Source: Petrimonas sp. IBARAKI (lineage in GTDB: Bacteria; Bacteroidota; Bacteroidia; Bacteroidales; Dysgonomonadaceae). From it: DNA of 64,000 nucleotides. Below are positions 26,470 to 35,527 of this stretch, piece by piece. The stretch is taken from positions 868,001-932,000 of the forward strand of contig AP018040.2 in NCBI GenBank assembly GCA_002356435.2, written 5' to 3'. A model generated the notes under the pieces. That model worked only from the letters and a program-made list of their open reading frames with translations. It was not told the origin of the DNA and did no database searches. Position 1 is the first letter of the stretch. Each line of letters begins with the position of its first letter. A program made the position numbers and the translations under genes.

Positions 26470-29400
26470 TTATAATTCAACATTTACACCAAATGATACG
26501 GTCTGCATGGTAGGATAGGTATAGGCACCTACTTCCATTCCACCGGTCAATGACATACTGGGGTCAACACCCTTAGCCGCAGAGATCATAAACATGTTAT
26601 CTGCAGAGACAAAGAGGCGCAACTTGCTGATTTGGTAGTTCGACAGCAGTTTACCCGGCAATGTATATCCTAATGTGATATTCTTCAGCCTTAAATAGGA
26701 TGCAGAGAAGAGGGCCATGTCGGTATATTTCCATGAACCGAAGGTTGAACCGTCGTAATTATCCGCCCCGTACCATTGCATCGGGAATTTGGCATTTTTG
26801 TTTTCAGGAGTCCAGGTGTTGTTGATCAATTCCTCTGAAAGGACGCCGATATTGTACCTTAAGTAATAACTGCTTCTGTAAAGGCCGTTTCCATATTCTA
26901 CGCTGTAGTATTTACCACCCAATTGGTATGCTGCCATGGCGCTCAAATCAAATCCTTTATAATTAATTGTCGTAGAAAAACCTCCAATCCATGTTGGAAT
27001 GGCACTGCCCACTTCATATTTCGAAGCCTCGTTGTAATTCTTGGTCTTGACATCGTCACCCACTTTTGCACCGGTATACTTGCCTTCTGTAATATCCTCC
27101 TCGGTTACCTTGTGATAGAATAAAGGCAACCCTGTTTCCTGGTCTACACCTCCATACTTATAAATCCACAAGTTATACCAGTCTCTTCCTACTCCTCTGA
27201 GGTAGTATTGTCCGCTGGCCGCATTGCCAGCACCGCTGGCTGACCATCCTTCACCGTTAGCTTCGTAGGTATAGGGAGGTAAACCCGGAGTATATTCCGG
27301 AATAGAACCTGCCGGTACATCTTTTAACGTAGTGGCGTAGTGTGTTCCGTTTGTAGAAATAGTCCAGGAGAAGTCTTTTCTGCGAATGATATCCACCCCG
27401 AGTTCTACTTCAAAACCGTTGTTCTGCAATGCTGCACTGTTGGATTGGAGTGATTCCTGGCCAACTGCCATATAGTTCACCTGTTGGTTGTAGAATGTGT
27501 TGTCGGTAAGTCGGTTATAGTAGTCAACGGTACCGTGCACCCGGTTAAACAAGGAGAAATCAATTCCTACGTCAAAAGTCTTTGTGTTTTCCCAAGTCAA
27601 TGCATCGTTCACAAAACCACCTACGCTCATTGTATAGGCATTGGGTGTACCCGTACCCGCTGATGTTTCGGTGTACCTCGCTCCGTAGCCCCAAGTCCTA
27701 TAACCGCTGTAGCGGCCAATTGCATTGGAGTTACCGATTACCCCGTAGCTCGTTCTCAATTTCAGGTTGTCCAGCCAGTTTTTGGTCCCCATCATGAAGG
27801 GTTCGGACGTTACGCGCCAACCGGCACCCAACGACCAGAATGTACCCCACCTGTTTTTCTTGAACTTGGATGAACCGTCACGACGGATCGAAGTGGAGAG
27901 GTAGTACTTTTCGTCGTAGATGTAATTGGCACGGCCCAGGTAACTCTCCATTCTTTCAATGTCGTCTCCGTATCCGGGTCCTCCAAATCCTCTGGCATTG
28001 ACGTATCGGCCTACAAAGTTTCCAGAACCCAAAAATCCCGGGATCAATTCATAGCTGGATCCCCAGTTAATGCCTTCATTTCTCCAGTCATTGAATTCGT
28101 GTGCAGCCATGGCATCCACATGGTGTTTGTCAAAGTCTTTGTTATAAGTCAGGATCTCCTGGGTATTGATGATGGTTTGGTTAGTCAGCCTCCTGTAAAT
28201 CCCTCCTTGGTCCTTTGCCGCTCCGGTTACGCTATTGGCGTATCTTACCTGAGAAATATTGTTCTTGTCAAACGAGAAGTTCACCAAAAATTTAAAATCA
28301 TTCAAGAAACTGATTTCAGCATATGACCGGGTAGTAAGCATGTCAGCCACATCCTGCCATTTGTCATTTTCCATCGCATAGGCGATGTTGGTGCTTCCAT
28401 ACAATGCCCCCGTTTCCCCAATTGGTGAATAGGTGCTTCCTGCCGTGGAATTGTATATTGTGCCATCTTCGGGATGAGTTCTGTAACTGCCGTCTTCATT
28501 GTAAGCATATACGGGAACAATGGGGGCAAACCCGTTGATAAACCTAAATACGTTCCCTTGGTTAGAGCCGGCGTTTCTTCCCCAGGTGGTACCCATTTTG
28601 TCGGTGGAAGTTCTGGAAAACCCAACATTGGCTCCTACTTTTAACCATTTGAATAGCTGAGAGTTTATGGTTGATCTGCCGCTGAACCGGTCAAATTTTG
28701 AATTGCTGATATAAGAAGGGTCAGACAGGTAACCAAGAGATACGTAATAATCAACCTTATCGGTTCCTCCGTTGGCTGAAATATTGTATTCCTGCCTGAA
28801 GTTCTCGTTTAACAGTACTTTGTCGAATGTGTCGTTATACAGAAGTTCAGCTTGGGGATTCAATCGTCCGTCGGTGCCTACCAGATAGGCACCCGTCATT
28901 GTTTTGGCGGGAATTCCGCTTACGTTTGTTTCATCTACATAAACTGCGCCCGGAACGCGGTATGCCATGTAGTTTCCAAATCGATTTGTCCCAAATGTCG
29001 ATTCTTTATTAATGTAGTTGAACAGATGTTGGCTGGCAAATTCTGCCGCCTGCTCATGTGAATAATTGGGGTTGTTTACATTGGTGGTCCAGTTTTGCGG
29101 TTGTCCTGTACCGTTTACCCCATAACGGTATGAGTTATAAATCGATTTCCATGCAAATTCATAAAAATCTTTTGCGTTATCAATCTTTCCCAGGTCAAAT
29201 GGTCCCACGGAATTGAAACCTGCTTTGGCAGAAAATGAGATATTGGTTTTACCTGATTTTCCCCTCTTGGTAGTGACAAGCACCACACCGTTTGCACCAC
29301 GGGAACCGTATAGTGCCGTAGATGCCGCATCTTTTAATACCGTGATGCTTTGAATATCGTTCGGATTGATGGTTGACAGTGGGTTGTCGCTTTGCGCGGG

Positions 29401-30297
29401 TACTCCGTCAATCACAACCAGCGCTACAGAACTGTTTAGGTTTGCCGACCCCACACCGCGTACACGTATACCCATATCCATACCGGGCTGGCCGTCTACA
29501 GAAGAAACCTGCAAACCTGCTACAGCACCTTCAAGAGCGCGGGATACCGTAGATACCGACTGAGAGGATACGATTGAACCGTCAACGGCGGAGATTGCTC
29601 CGGTTAAGTCCTTCTTTTTGGCAGTACCGTATCCAATCACCACCACTTCATCCAACGCTTGTGTGTCTTCCATCAGGATGATGTTGAAATTGGATTTGCC
29701 TGCAGTTTGGATTGTTTGATTCAGGTAGCCGATATAGGTAATGGTGATTACCGCGTCGTTCGCTACAGTTAAGGAAAAGTTGCCATCTATGTCCGTAATG
29801 TTTCCGTTGGTGGTGCCTACCTCCAGGATATTTGCGCCAATTACAGGTATGCCTGCATTATCCACCACTGTCCCGGTAATTTTCCTTTTCTGCTGCTGTG
29901 CATCGGCAAGTCCTTCTGCTACTCCTTCTGCTCTCTTGGAGAGGAGGATGTGATTGCCTTCCAACGCATAATTGACGTCTTTATTTTTTAAAAGTGCATG
30001 GAGTACATTGGAAACAGCTTGTTGTTTGGATTTTACCGATACCTTCTCGTTCGTATCTACCTCGTCGCTGTAGATGAACAGATAATCGGTTTGCTTTTCA
30101 ATCTCGTTTAATACTTCTTTGAGTGTTACGTTTCGTTTATTGATCGTCACCCTGGCATTTTGAGTGTAGCTCATTTCGGCCATAGAGCAAAAGATGCAGG
30201 TAAACAATAAAATAAAGGTTGTTCGCATAATCAATAAAAAATGTTTAATGGGCACTTTTTCGGTTAAATGATTACCCAATGAATAGTTTTTCTTCAT
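26470..30297 (-). CDS. SusC/RagA-family TonB-dependent transporter with STN signalling domain (PUL1)
   Basis: 1275 residues from the ATG at 30297 (MKKNYSLGN); the upstream ATG at 30360 directly follows a hairpin and is less likely. After the signal peptide comes an STN secretin/TonB short domain (LKEVLNEIEKQTDYLFIYS), a carboxypeptidase-regulatory-like domain (GTVVDNAGIPVIGANILEVG), the TonB plug (VVVIGYGTAKKKDLTGAIS, LKDAASTALYGSRGANGVV) and a C-terminal beta barrel ending in VSFGVNVEL. It imports oligosaccharides across the outer membrane with SusD. The STN domain is expected to contact the FecR protein encoded next to it and so report substrate to the sigma factor. Confidence 0.96.
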   Translation of the reverse strand: MKKNYSLGNHLTEKVPIKHFLLIMRTTFILLFTCIFCSMAEMSYTQNARVTINKRNVTLKEVLNEIEKQTDYLFIYSDEVDTNEKVSVKSKQQAVSNVLHALLKNKDVNYALEGNHILLSKRAEGVAEGLADAQQQKRKITGTVVDNAGIPVIGANILEVGTTNGNITDIDGNFSLTVANDAVITITYIGYLNQTIQTAGKSNFNIILMEDTQALDEVVVIGYGTAKKKDLTGAISAVDGSIVSSQSVSTVSRALEGAVAGLQVSSVDGQPGMDMGIRVRGVGSANLNSSVALVVIDGVPAQSDNPLSTINPNDIQSITVLKDAASTALYGSRGANGVVLVTTKRGKSGKTNISFSAKAGFNSVGPFDLGKIDNAKDFYEFAWKSIYNSYRYGVNGTGQPQNWTTNVNNPNYSHEQAAEFASQHLFNYINKESTFGTNRFGNYMAYRVPGAVYVDETNVSGIPAKTMTGAYLVGTDGRLNPQAELLYNDTFDKVLLNENFRQEYNISANGGTDKVDYYVSLGYLSDPSYISNSKFDRFSGRSTINSQLFKWLKVGANVGFSRTSTDKMGTTWGRNAGSNQGNVFRFINGFAPIVPVYAYNEDGSYRTHPEDGTIYNSTAGSTYSPIGETGALYGSTNIAYAMENDKWQDVADMLTTRSYAEISFLNDFKFLVNFSFDKNNISQVRYANSVTGAAKDQGGIYRRLTNQTIINTQEILTYNKDFDKHHVDAMAAHEFNDWRNEGINWGSSYELIPGFLGSGNFVGRYVNARGFGGPGYGDDIERMESYLGRANYIYDEKYYLSTSIRRDGSSKFKKNRWGTFWSLGAGWRVTSEPFMMGTKNWLDNLKLRTSYGVIGNSNAIGRYSGYRTWGYGARYTETSAGTGTPNAYTMSVGGFVNDALTWENTKTFDVGIDFSLFNRVHGTVDYYNRLTDNTFYNQQVNYMAVGQESLQSNSAALQNNGFEVELGVDIIRRKDFSWTISTNGTHYATTLKDVPAGSIPEYTPGLPPYTYEANGEGWSASGAGNAASGQYYLRGVGRDWYNLWIYKYGGVDQETGLPLFYHKVTEEDITEGKYTGAKVGDDVKTKNYNEASKYEVGSAIPTWIGGFSTTINYKGFDLSAMAAYQLGGKYYSVEYGNGLYRSSYYLRYNIGVLSEELINNTWTPENKNAKFPMQWYGADNYDGSTFGSWKYTDMALFSASYLRLKNITLGYTLPGKLLSNYQISKLRLFVSADNMFMISAAKGVDPSMSLTGGMEVGAYTYPTMQTVSFGVNVEL

Positions 30298-30360
30298 ACA
30301 TTTGTAATTGTTTTTAGTTAATACATTGAATATTTCTTGGTTGTGTTGACGAAAACGCAT

Positions 30361-30390
30361 AATCGGTGAGCGTTGCAGCGCTTGCCGATT
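30361..30390 (-). promoter_or_regulatory. Hairpin between fecR and susC of PUL1
   Basis: AATCGGTGAGCG (30361-30372) pairs over all 12 positions, with two G-T wobbles, with CGCTTGCCGATT (30379-30390) around a 6-nt loop. It lies between the FecR stop (30451) and the chosen susC start (30297). No T-run follows it on the minus strand, so RNA processing, stability or attenuation is more likely than simple termination. PUL2 has a hairpin at the same relative place. Confidence 0.55.
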
Positions 30391-30450
30391 CTTGTTTTCC
30401 AGGTGGTCTGTAATTCGTTTATCTCATAGGCACACGTGTTTTAGTACGTT

Positions 30451-31371
30451 TTATCTTATATAAATTGTTCCTGTTTCTTCGTTTCTTTCGTAAGTGAACC
30501 GGATGCTTCTTTGCAGCACCCGCAATGCATAATCAACACCGTCGGATTGACGGAATTTTCCAGTGTATGTGTGTTGCGGTAACTTTTTCGAATTGATTTG
30601 AATTTTTATATCGAAATATTTTTCGAGGGATAAAAGAATCTCTTCTAACTGTTTATTATTAAATGCGATCAGGCCGTTTCTCCAGAGGTATTCGTCGGTA
30701 TCTTCTATTTTTGACACAATTAATAATCCATTGTTGCTCAGGACTGCTTTTTCGTTCGGTTTTAAAGCCGCGAGTTTAACTTCATTTTTGTAAATCTCCA
30801 CACCTCCTTCAAAAAGACTCGTTTCGAAAGAATTGAATCGCGAATATGCTTCAACATTAAACGATGTGCCGGTAACACGTACATCCCTCTGGCCGGTTTT
30901 TACTATAAACGGTTTTTTTTCGTTTTTGCTAACATCGAAATAGGCTTCACCGTTCAGGTATACCGTTCGGTTTTTCTTTGAAAATGAGGACGGATAGCGA
31001 AATTCGGTATTCGAATTGAGCCATACGTTAGAATTATCGGCAAGGATGAGGTTGATACGTTGGCCGGGCGGTACAAATAGGGTGTTGTACGGTCCGGTTG
31101 AATCTTTTCCGATGAGCAAGTATAATCCGCTAACGATGAGTAGCAGGGCTATAGCCGCTGCAGCTCCTGTTGCCCATGGCGACAGCAAAACCTTCCTTTT
31201 TTGTTTTAATGAGGTCCCTCGTGTGGTTAATAAGATTGCATCATAGACTTTTCGTTCTTGAAAGAATACACGATGATTGGCTTCAGAAGCATCAAGCCAT
31301 TGCTTTATCTGTTTTTCTTCATTAACCGAAGCATTCCCCTCGAAGAAACGGTATAAAAGTTCTTTATTCAC
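30451..31371 (-). CDS. FecR-family anti-sigma factor (PUL1)
   Basis: 306 residues. A short cytoplasmic N-terminus (FEGNASVNEEKQIKQWLDAS) is followed by one membrane segment at about 68-87 (TGAAAAIALLLIVSGLYLLIG). The periplasmic FecR domain includes GQRINLILADNSNVWLNSNTE, VYLNGEAYFDVSKNEKKPF and VRVTGTSFNVEAY. The C-terminus is a DUF4974-type domain (IAFNNKQLEEILLSLEKYFDI). Such proteins hold the partner ECF sigma factor at the membrane until the STN domain of the matching SusC signals. It lies 71 nt after the sigma gene and ahead of susC, the standard order. Confidence 0.95.
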   Translation of the reverse strand: MNKELLYRFFEGNASVNEEKQIKQWLDASEANHRVFFQERKVYDAILLTTRGTSLKQKRKVLLSPWATGAAAAIALLLIVSGLYLLIGKDSTGPYNTLFVPPGQRINLILADNSNVWLNSNTEFRYPSSFSKKNRTVYLNGEAYFDVSKNEKKPFIVKTGQRDVRVTGTSFNVEAYSRFNSFETSLFEGGVEIYKNEVKLAALKPNEKAVLSNNGLLIVSKIEDTDEYLWRNGLIAFNNKQLEEILLSLEKYFDIKIQINSKKLPQHTYTGKFRQSDGVDYALRVLQRSIRFTYERNEETGTIYIR

Positions 31372-31442
31372 GCGTTAGTTTCTTTATCCTGTATATGTAT
31401 AACAGTTCAGGAGTGAGTTACCCTAACGGAAAATGTGTTTTT

Positions 31443-32009
31443 TTAATGAAAATAAAATAAAAAAAGCAACAGGTGAATGAAGTCTTTTAACGAAAAGCGA
31501 AGTTGGGCCAAGGCTTTTGATATATGGAATTCTATAGCTTTAGTGCTCAAATCCATTTGGTTGGCGATGTCTTTGTAGGATAAGCCCTGATATCGGTTTA
31601 AAATAAATACTTGGCGTGTTTTCTGGGGTAATTTGTTAAGGGTGGATTCTACAATTTTCTGTATTTCGTCTGAAAAAATAAAATCCGGATCGCAGGCCTG
31701 TAAGGTATTTATTCGTGTAGATAACAGCCATTCAGCGTGGTCGTTTATTTCTTTCTCGGCACGTTGACGCACCTGGAGGTGTTGTAAATAATTGATGCAT
31801 TTGTTTTTAATTATAGACAAAATGTAAGCTTGGGGTTGTGTGTCCGGTAAAAGGTTTTCCTTGTTCTCCCAGTACGTTGTAAAAGCTTCCGATACAAAAT
31901 CTTCTGCAACCTGTTTCTCTTTTACATATCCCCATGCGAAACGAATAAAACGATCGTAATATTCGTTAAACAAATTATTGAAATGTTGTACGGAAGAGAA
32001 AGAATTCAT
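31443..32009 (-). CDS. ECF sigma-70 factor (PUL1)
   Basis: 188 residues if started at the ATG at 32009 (MNSFSSVQHFN). A frame start at 32039 is also open, but a -7 box at 32027-32034 would lie inside it, so the shorter start is preferred. Region 2 is FNEYYDRFIRFAWGYVKEKQVAEDFVSEAF, region 4 is LPQKTRQVFILNRYQGLSYKDIANQMDLSTKAIEFHISKAL. The C-terminus ends in a hydrophobic stretch (FIHLLLFLFYFH), common in Bacteroidota ECF factors. It should drive susCD and the downstream genes when released by the FecR protein. Confidence 0.93.
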   Translation of the reverse strand: MNSFSSVQHFNNLFNEYYDRFIRFAWGYVKEKQVAEDFVSEAFTTYWENKENLLPDTQPQAYILSIIKNKCINYLQHLQVRQRAEKEINDHAEWLLSTRINTLQACDPDFIFSDEIQKIVESTLNKLPQKTRQVFILNRYQGLSYKDIANQMDLSTKAIEFHISKALAQLRFSLKDFIHLLLFLFYFH

Positions 32010-32026
32010 CGTCTCAGTTTTCGCAG

Positions 32027-32034
32027 CAAATTTA
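32027..32034 (-). promoter_or_regulatory. Bacteroidota-type -7 box for the PUL1 sigma gene
   Basis: The minus strand reads TAAATTTG here, an exact match to TAnnTTTG, 17 nt upstream of the ATG at 32009. A clear -33 TTTG at the usual distance is not visible. Confidence 0.5.
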
Positions 32035-32109
32035 GGCACAAAAAACTGTCTATTGAAATTATTTGATAAAAATATTGTTTAGGATCAGGCCAACAAATTC
32101 AAAAACAAG

Positions 32110-33825
32110 TCACTCTTCCGGTGTTTTTTCATCGGGATATTCTTGCCGGAATCCTTTCCAATAGCCTTTTATCGTTGATTTCACTTCCCTGTGTAACACC
32201 AGCAGGCCGAAAAGATTGGGAATGGCCATAAACGCTACCGTGAGTAGCGACACGTTCCAGATGATAGTAGTATCGGTAAACGACGCAAAAAAGAAGGCGA
32301 TCACGAAAACTATGCGGTAAATCAGTACATAATTGGCTCCGAAAAGATAAGTTACAGCCCTGTCTCCGTAATACGACCAGGCAATGGACGTGGAAAAGGC
32401 AAATAAAAGCAAGCCGATAGAAACGATGTATTTTCCAAAATCGCCGAAGAAGCTCTTGCTGAACGCGGCTGTTGTAAGCGGGGCACTGTGGATAAGTGAG
32501 TTCCCACGGAACGTTACATTATAGGGGGTGGTTGTCACTTTTCCATTTACAACATCGATCCGGCCCGTGAAAGGTTGCCCTGATTCCAGGACCACCACCT
32601 CACTGGCCAATGAACGAGCATGGATGATGGATACATTTTCCTGCAACTGACCGTCTTTAATGTCCAGCTTTCCGCTAAAAAGGGGAAGTCTGGCTGTCTG
32701 GTTGAGGTGATTCTCCAGACGCGAGACATCGGACGGTTTATTTTCACTGTAATGCGCTGTCAAGACTTCAATATCCGTTTTCTGAAACTGGTTGGGCAGT
32801 TTCTCTTTCCACACCCCAGATGACAACAATACCAGTCCCGTCAAGAAACATATAATGATCGTGTCGATAAAGGGTTCCAGAATAGCCACCATCCCTTCGG
32901 AGACGGGTTCATGCGCTTTGGCAGCAGCGTGGGCAATGGGTGCCGAGCCTTGTCCGGATTCGTTGGAAAACAACCCCCTGTTTACTCCCTGGTTGAAAGC
33001 AAAAGCAAATCCCGCACCTAAGAATCCTCCAGTAGCAGCTGTTCCCGTGAACAGGTCAAGAAAGATAGAGGCGAAGGAGGGGATTATATTCTGGTAATTA
33101 AACAAGATAACAGCTAATGCTCCCACAAAGTAAAAGATGGCCATAAACGGAACCAACCGTTCGGTAACCTTGGCAATCCGTTTGATCCCACCAATAATGA
33201 TCAGGGCAAGGAAAAAAGCCATGATGGCTCCCGTAATGACGTGCTTGATGCCGAAAGTAGCGAAAACGGAGTTGGATATGCTGTTTATCTGCGGTAAACT
33301 TCCCGACCCAAAGGATGAAAGGACAGTTGCTACGGCAAAAAAGCCGCCCATCCAGTAACCGGTTTTTATCCGGTATCCGTTTTTTATGGAAATGTTAAGC
33401 CGTTTTTTCATGTAATACATCGGGCCTCCGGCTACCATGCCTTTTTCGTCGAAATCACGGTACTTATGAGACAGCGTTACCTCCACGAATTTCGTACACA
33501 TCCCAAGAAAAGCCGTAAGCAGCATCCAGAAGATGGCGGCGGGCCCTCCCAAGTGAACGGCGAGAGCTACTCCTGCAATGTTTCCCGTTCCCACGGTTCC
33601 GGATAATGCTGTCGCCAGTGCCTGAAAATGGGAGGTGTCTCCTTTGTCTGTTGATTTATCGTACTTGCCTTTTACTATTTTAATGGCATGGCGGAAATAC
33701 CTGATCTGGGGAAACCGGAGGTAAACAGTAAAAAAGGTACCCGTTCCCAACAGGAGAAAAATAAACCAGTAGTTTCCTCCGATGTAGTTATGCAGGGTAA
33801 TCAAGAAGTCGTTTATTTGTTGCAT
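32110..33825 (-). CDS. AGCS-family sodium:alanine/amino-acid symporter with large soluble insert
   Basis: 571 residues. Family signatures are SHFQALATALSGTVGTGNIAGVA (65-87), GGPMYYMKKRL (133-143) and FNQGVNRGLFSNESGQGSAPIAHAAA (277-302). About ten membrane segments are visible. Between the segments ending near 338 and beginning near 465 lies a stretch of about 110 polar residues (KLPNQFQKTDIEVLTAHYS to SKSFFGDFGKY) absent from short AGCS proteins. It imports alanine, glycine or a related amino acid with sodium. A promoter is seen at 33927-33934. The gene lies directly upstream of the PUL1 sigma gene but has its own 70-nt separation, and need not belong to the PUL. Confidence 0.93.
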   Translation of the reverse strand: MQQINDFLITLHNYIGGNYWFIFLLLGTGTFFTVYLRFPQIRYFRHAIKIVKGKYDKSTDKGDTSHFQALATALSGTVGTGNIAGVALAVHLGGPAAIFWMLLTAFLGMCTKFVEVTLSHKYRDFDEKGMVAGGPMYYMKKRLNISIKNGYRIKTGYWMGGFFAVATVLSSFGSGSLPQINSISNSVFATFGIKHVITGAIMAFFLALIIIGGIKRIAKVTERLVPFMAIFYFVGALAVILFNYQNIIPSFASIFLDLFTGTAATGGFLGAGFAFAFNQGVNRGLFSNESGQGSAPIAHAAAKAHEPVSEGMVAILEPFIDTIIICFLTGLVLLSSGVWKEKLPNQFQKTDIEVLTAHYSENKPSDVSRLENHLNQTARLPLFSGKLDIKDGQLQENVSIIHARSLASEVVVLESGQPFTGRIDVVNGKVTTTPYNVTFRGNSLIHSAPLTTAAFSKSFFGDFGKYIVSIGLLLFAFSTSIAWSYYGDRAVTYLFGANYVLIYRIVFVIAFFFASFTDTTIIWNVSLLTVAFMAIPNLFGLLVLHREVKSTIKGYWKGFRQEYPDEKTPEE

Positions 33826-33926
33826 ATGATAAGGTGGTTTTTAATAGCCATCTTTCGCGAGTATAATGTTACCCTGCTAACCGTCTTTCACGGCAACCGG
33901 TTTAGTGAGTGACGCCAAATGTTTCG

Positions 33927-33960
33927 CAAATATACATATTTCATTAAAAGACCGGCCAAA
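33927..33960 (-). promoter_or_regulatory. Promoter for the AGCS symporter
   Basis: On the minus strand TATATTTG (33927-33934) matches the -7 consensus, and TTTG (33957-33960) stands 22 nt upstream as a -33 element, slightly wider than the usual spacing. It leaves a leader of about 95 nt with a small stem (CCGT/ACGG). Confidence 0.5.
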
Positions 33961-34010
33961 AGACTTAAGAAAATATAAAGAAATTATGGATCATTATAAA
34001 CCAAAGTTTT

Positions 34011-34018
34011 TATCTTTG
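34011..34018 (+). promoter_or_regulatory. -7 box for the DUF4884/NagX pair
   Basis: TATCTTTG matches TAnnTTTG exactly, 38 nt ahead of the lipoprotein start at 34057. The expected -33 TTTG is not evident. Confidence 0.45.
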
Positions 34019-34056
34019 CAAGAGTATTCGTACTTGTATTTTTCCTTGCTTGCAAA

Positions 34057-34359
34057 ATGAAGACCTTTGTTAAAATCCTGATGTTGATTGCACTTACAAG
34101 TGTAATGTATTGCTGTTCTTCGCTTTATCGTCTTCCTGTTTCTACGGAAATTCCCGTTAATAACCAGTCGTATCAGGTTGATTATTTGTTCGAGCACGAT
34201 GGCTGTAAGGTTTATAGGTTTTACGACAGGGGGCAGTACGTGTATTTTACCAATTGCCAGGGAGAGGTGACAAGCATAAAAAACGATTCCACAGCTGTCA
34301 GAGTGACTAATTCGGTAAGGATTACATACGATGATTATGACAAAACACGAAAAAATTAA
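34057..34359 (+). CDS. DUF4884-type small lipoprotein
   Basis: 100 residues. The N-terminus (ILMLIALTSVMYCCSS) is a lipoprotein signal with Cys at the cleavage site. The body YLFEHDGCKVYRFYDRGQYVYFTNC matches a short domain found widely in Bacteroidota (DUF4884) with two conserved cysteines that could pair in the periplasm. Function unknown to me. It is followed after 9 nt by the NagX-like membrane protein, so both are probably transcribed from the box at 34011. Confidence 0.85.
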   Translation: MKTFVKILMLIALTSVMYCCSSLYRLPVSTEIPVNNQSYQVDYLFEHDGCKVYRFYDRGQYVYFTNCQGEVTSIKNDSTAVRVTNSVRITYDDYDKTRKN

Positions 34360-34368
34360 CAAAACATA

Positions 34369-35478
34369 ATGGAGAAACAACAACCGGAAAGACTGAAATC
34401 ATTGGATGCCCTTCGCGGGTTTGATATGTTCTGGATCATGGGTGCGGAGGAGATTTTTGTTTTGCTTGGATCGCTGACCGGCCTCCCTGCATTACAATGG
34501 TGGGCCAACCAAATGACACATGTGGAATGGCACGGATTTCATGCATACGATATGATTTTCCCGTTGTTTCTGTTTATTGCCGGGGTTTCTTTTCCGTTTT
34601 CGGCTAAGAAACGCTTGAGTATCGATGGGGGACGGAAGTCGCTTTACAGGCATGTCTTTAAAAGGGGATTGCTTTTGGTCTTGATCGGGGTTATTTACAA
34701 CAACGGATTGAATTTTGATGTGGCAAATATGCGCTACGCGAGCGTGCTTGGCCGGATCGGGTTAGCCTGGATGTTTGCCGCACTGCTGTTTATGAACACT
34801 AAAAATGCGAGAATCCGGTTGCTGTGGCTTAGCGGGATCCTGATTTCCTATTGGTTGTTGTTTGTGTTTTTTAAAGCGCCCGACCTGGGGGATCCCGATC
34901 ATTACTCCATGAGAGGAAATATTTCCAGTTATATCGACCGGATTTTATTGCCGGGTAGGTTTTGTTGTTATGAAATAGGAGACAACGAAGGGCTGTTGCC
35001 GACCGTTGCAGCTATTGGTACGGCGCTTCTGGGTATGCTTACCGGAGAGTTCTTGATGACTAAGCTGAAACCTACAAAGAAAGTATTATACCTTGCAACA
35101 GCAGCTGTTCTATTGATGATTGTAGGACAGGTATGGAACCTCGTTTTCCCTATTAACAAGAACCTGTGGTCAAGTTCATTCGTTTGCTGGGTAGGCGGAT
35201 TGAGTATGCTGCTGCTCGCAATTTTCTACCTGGTTATCGATGTGTGGAAATTTCAGAAATGGGCGTTTTTCTTTGTAGTTATAGGGATGAACCCCATAAC
35301 CATCTATCTGGCAAACCGGATAATAGGATGGGACAGTGCAAATAGATTTTTCTTTGGCGGGCTTGCCGGGCTGTTGCCCGAAGCATGGGCCCCGTTTATC
35401 ATGGCTATCGGTTACGTGACTATCGGTTGGGTATTCTTATACATACTTTATAAAAAGAAAGTTTTTTTGAAGGTTTAA
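34369..35478 (+). CDS. NagX/DUF5009-type membrane acyltransferase
   Basis: 369 residues with about ten membrane segments. The N-terminus RLKSLDALRGFDMFWIMGAEE and the block HAYDMIFPLFLFIAGVSFPFSAKKR are hallmarks of the family related to heparan-alpha-glucosaminide N-acetyltransferase and NagX; KRGLLLVLIGVIYNN and LGRIGLAWM also fit. Members move acyl groups onto sugars across a membrane or take part in amino-sugar use, but few bacterial members are characterised. Its partner is a DUF4884 lipoprotein 9 nt upstream. The PUL2 sigma gene follows 49 nt downstream on the same strand. Confidence 0.88.
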   Translation: MEKQQPERLKSLDALRGFDMFWIMGAEEIFVLLGSLTGLPALQWWANQMTHVEWHGFHAYDMIFPLFLFIAGVSFPFSAKKRLSIDGGRKSLYRHVFKRGLLLVLIGVIYNNGLNFDVANMRYASVLGRIGLAWMFAALLFMNTKNARIRLLWLSGILISYWLLFVFFKAPDLGDPDHYSMRGNISSYIDRILLPGRFCCYEIGDNEGLLPTVAAIGTALLGMLTGEFLMTKLKPTKKVLYLATAAVLLMIVGQVWNLVFPINKNLWSSSFVCWVGGLSMLLLAIFYLVIDVWKFQKWAFFFVVIGMNPITIYLANRIIGWDSANRFFFGGLAGLLPEAWAPFIMAIGYVTIGWVFLYILYKKKVFLKV

Positions 35479-35527
35479 ACGATAGTGGAAATCTTTCGAA
35501 ACATAAAAGTTAAAATTTTTTCTTCTT

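Noticed and set aside
33826-33926. Possible riboswitch in the AGCS symporter leader
   Set aside because: Only a short CCGT/ACGG stem is visible; it matches no riboswitch pattern I can recall.
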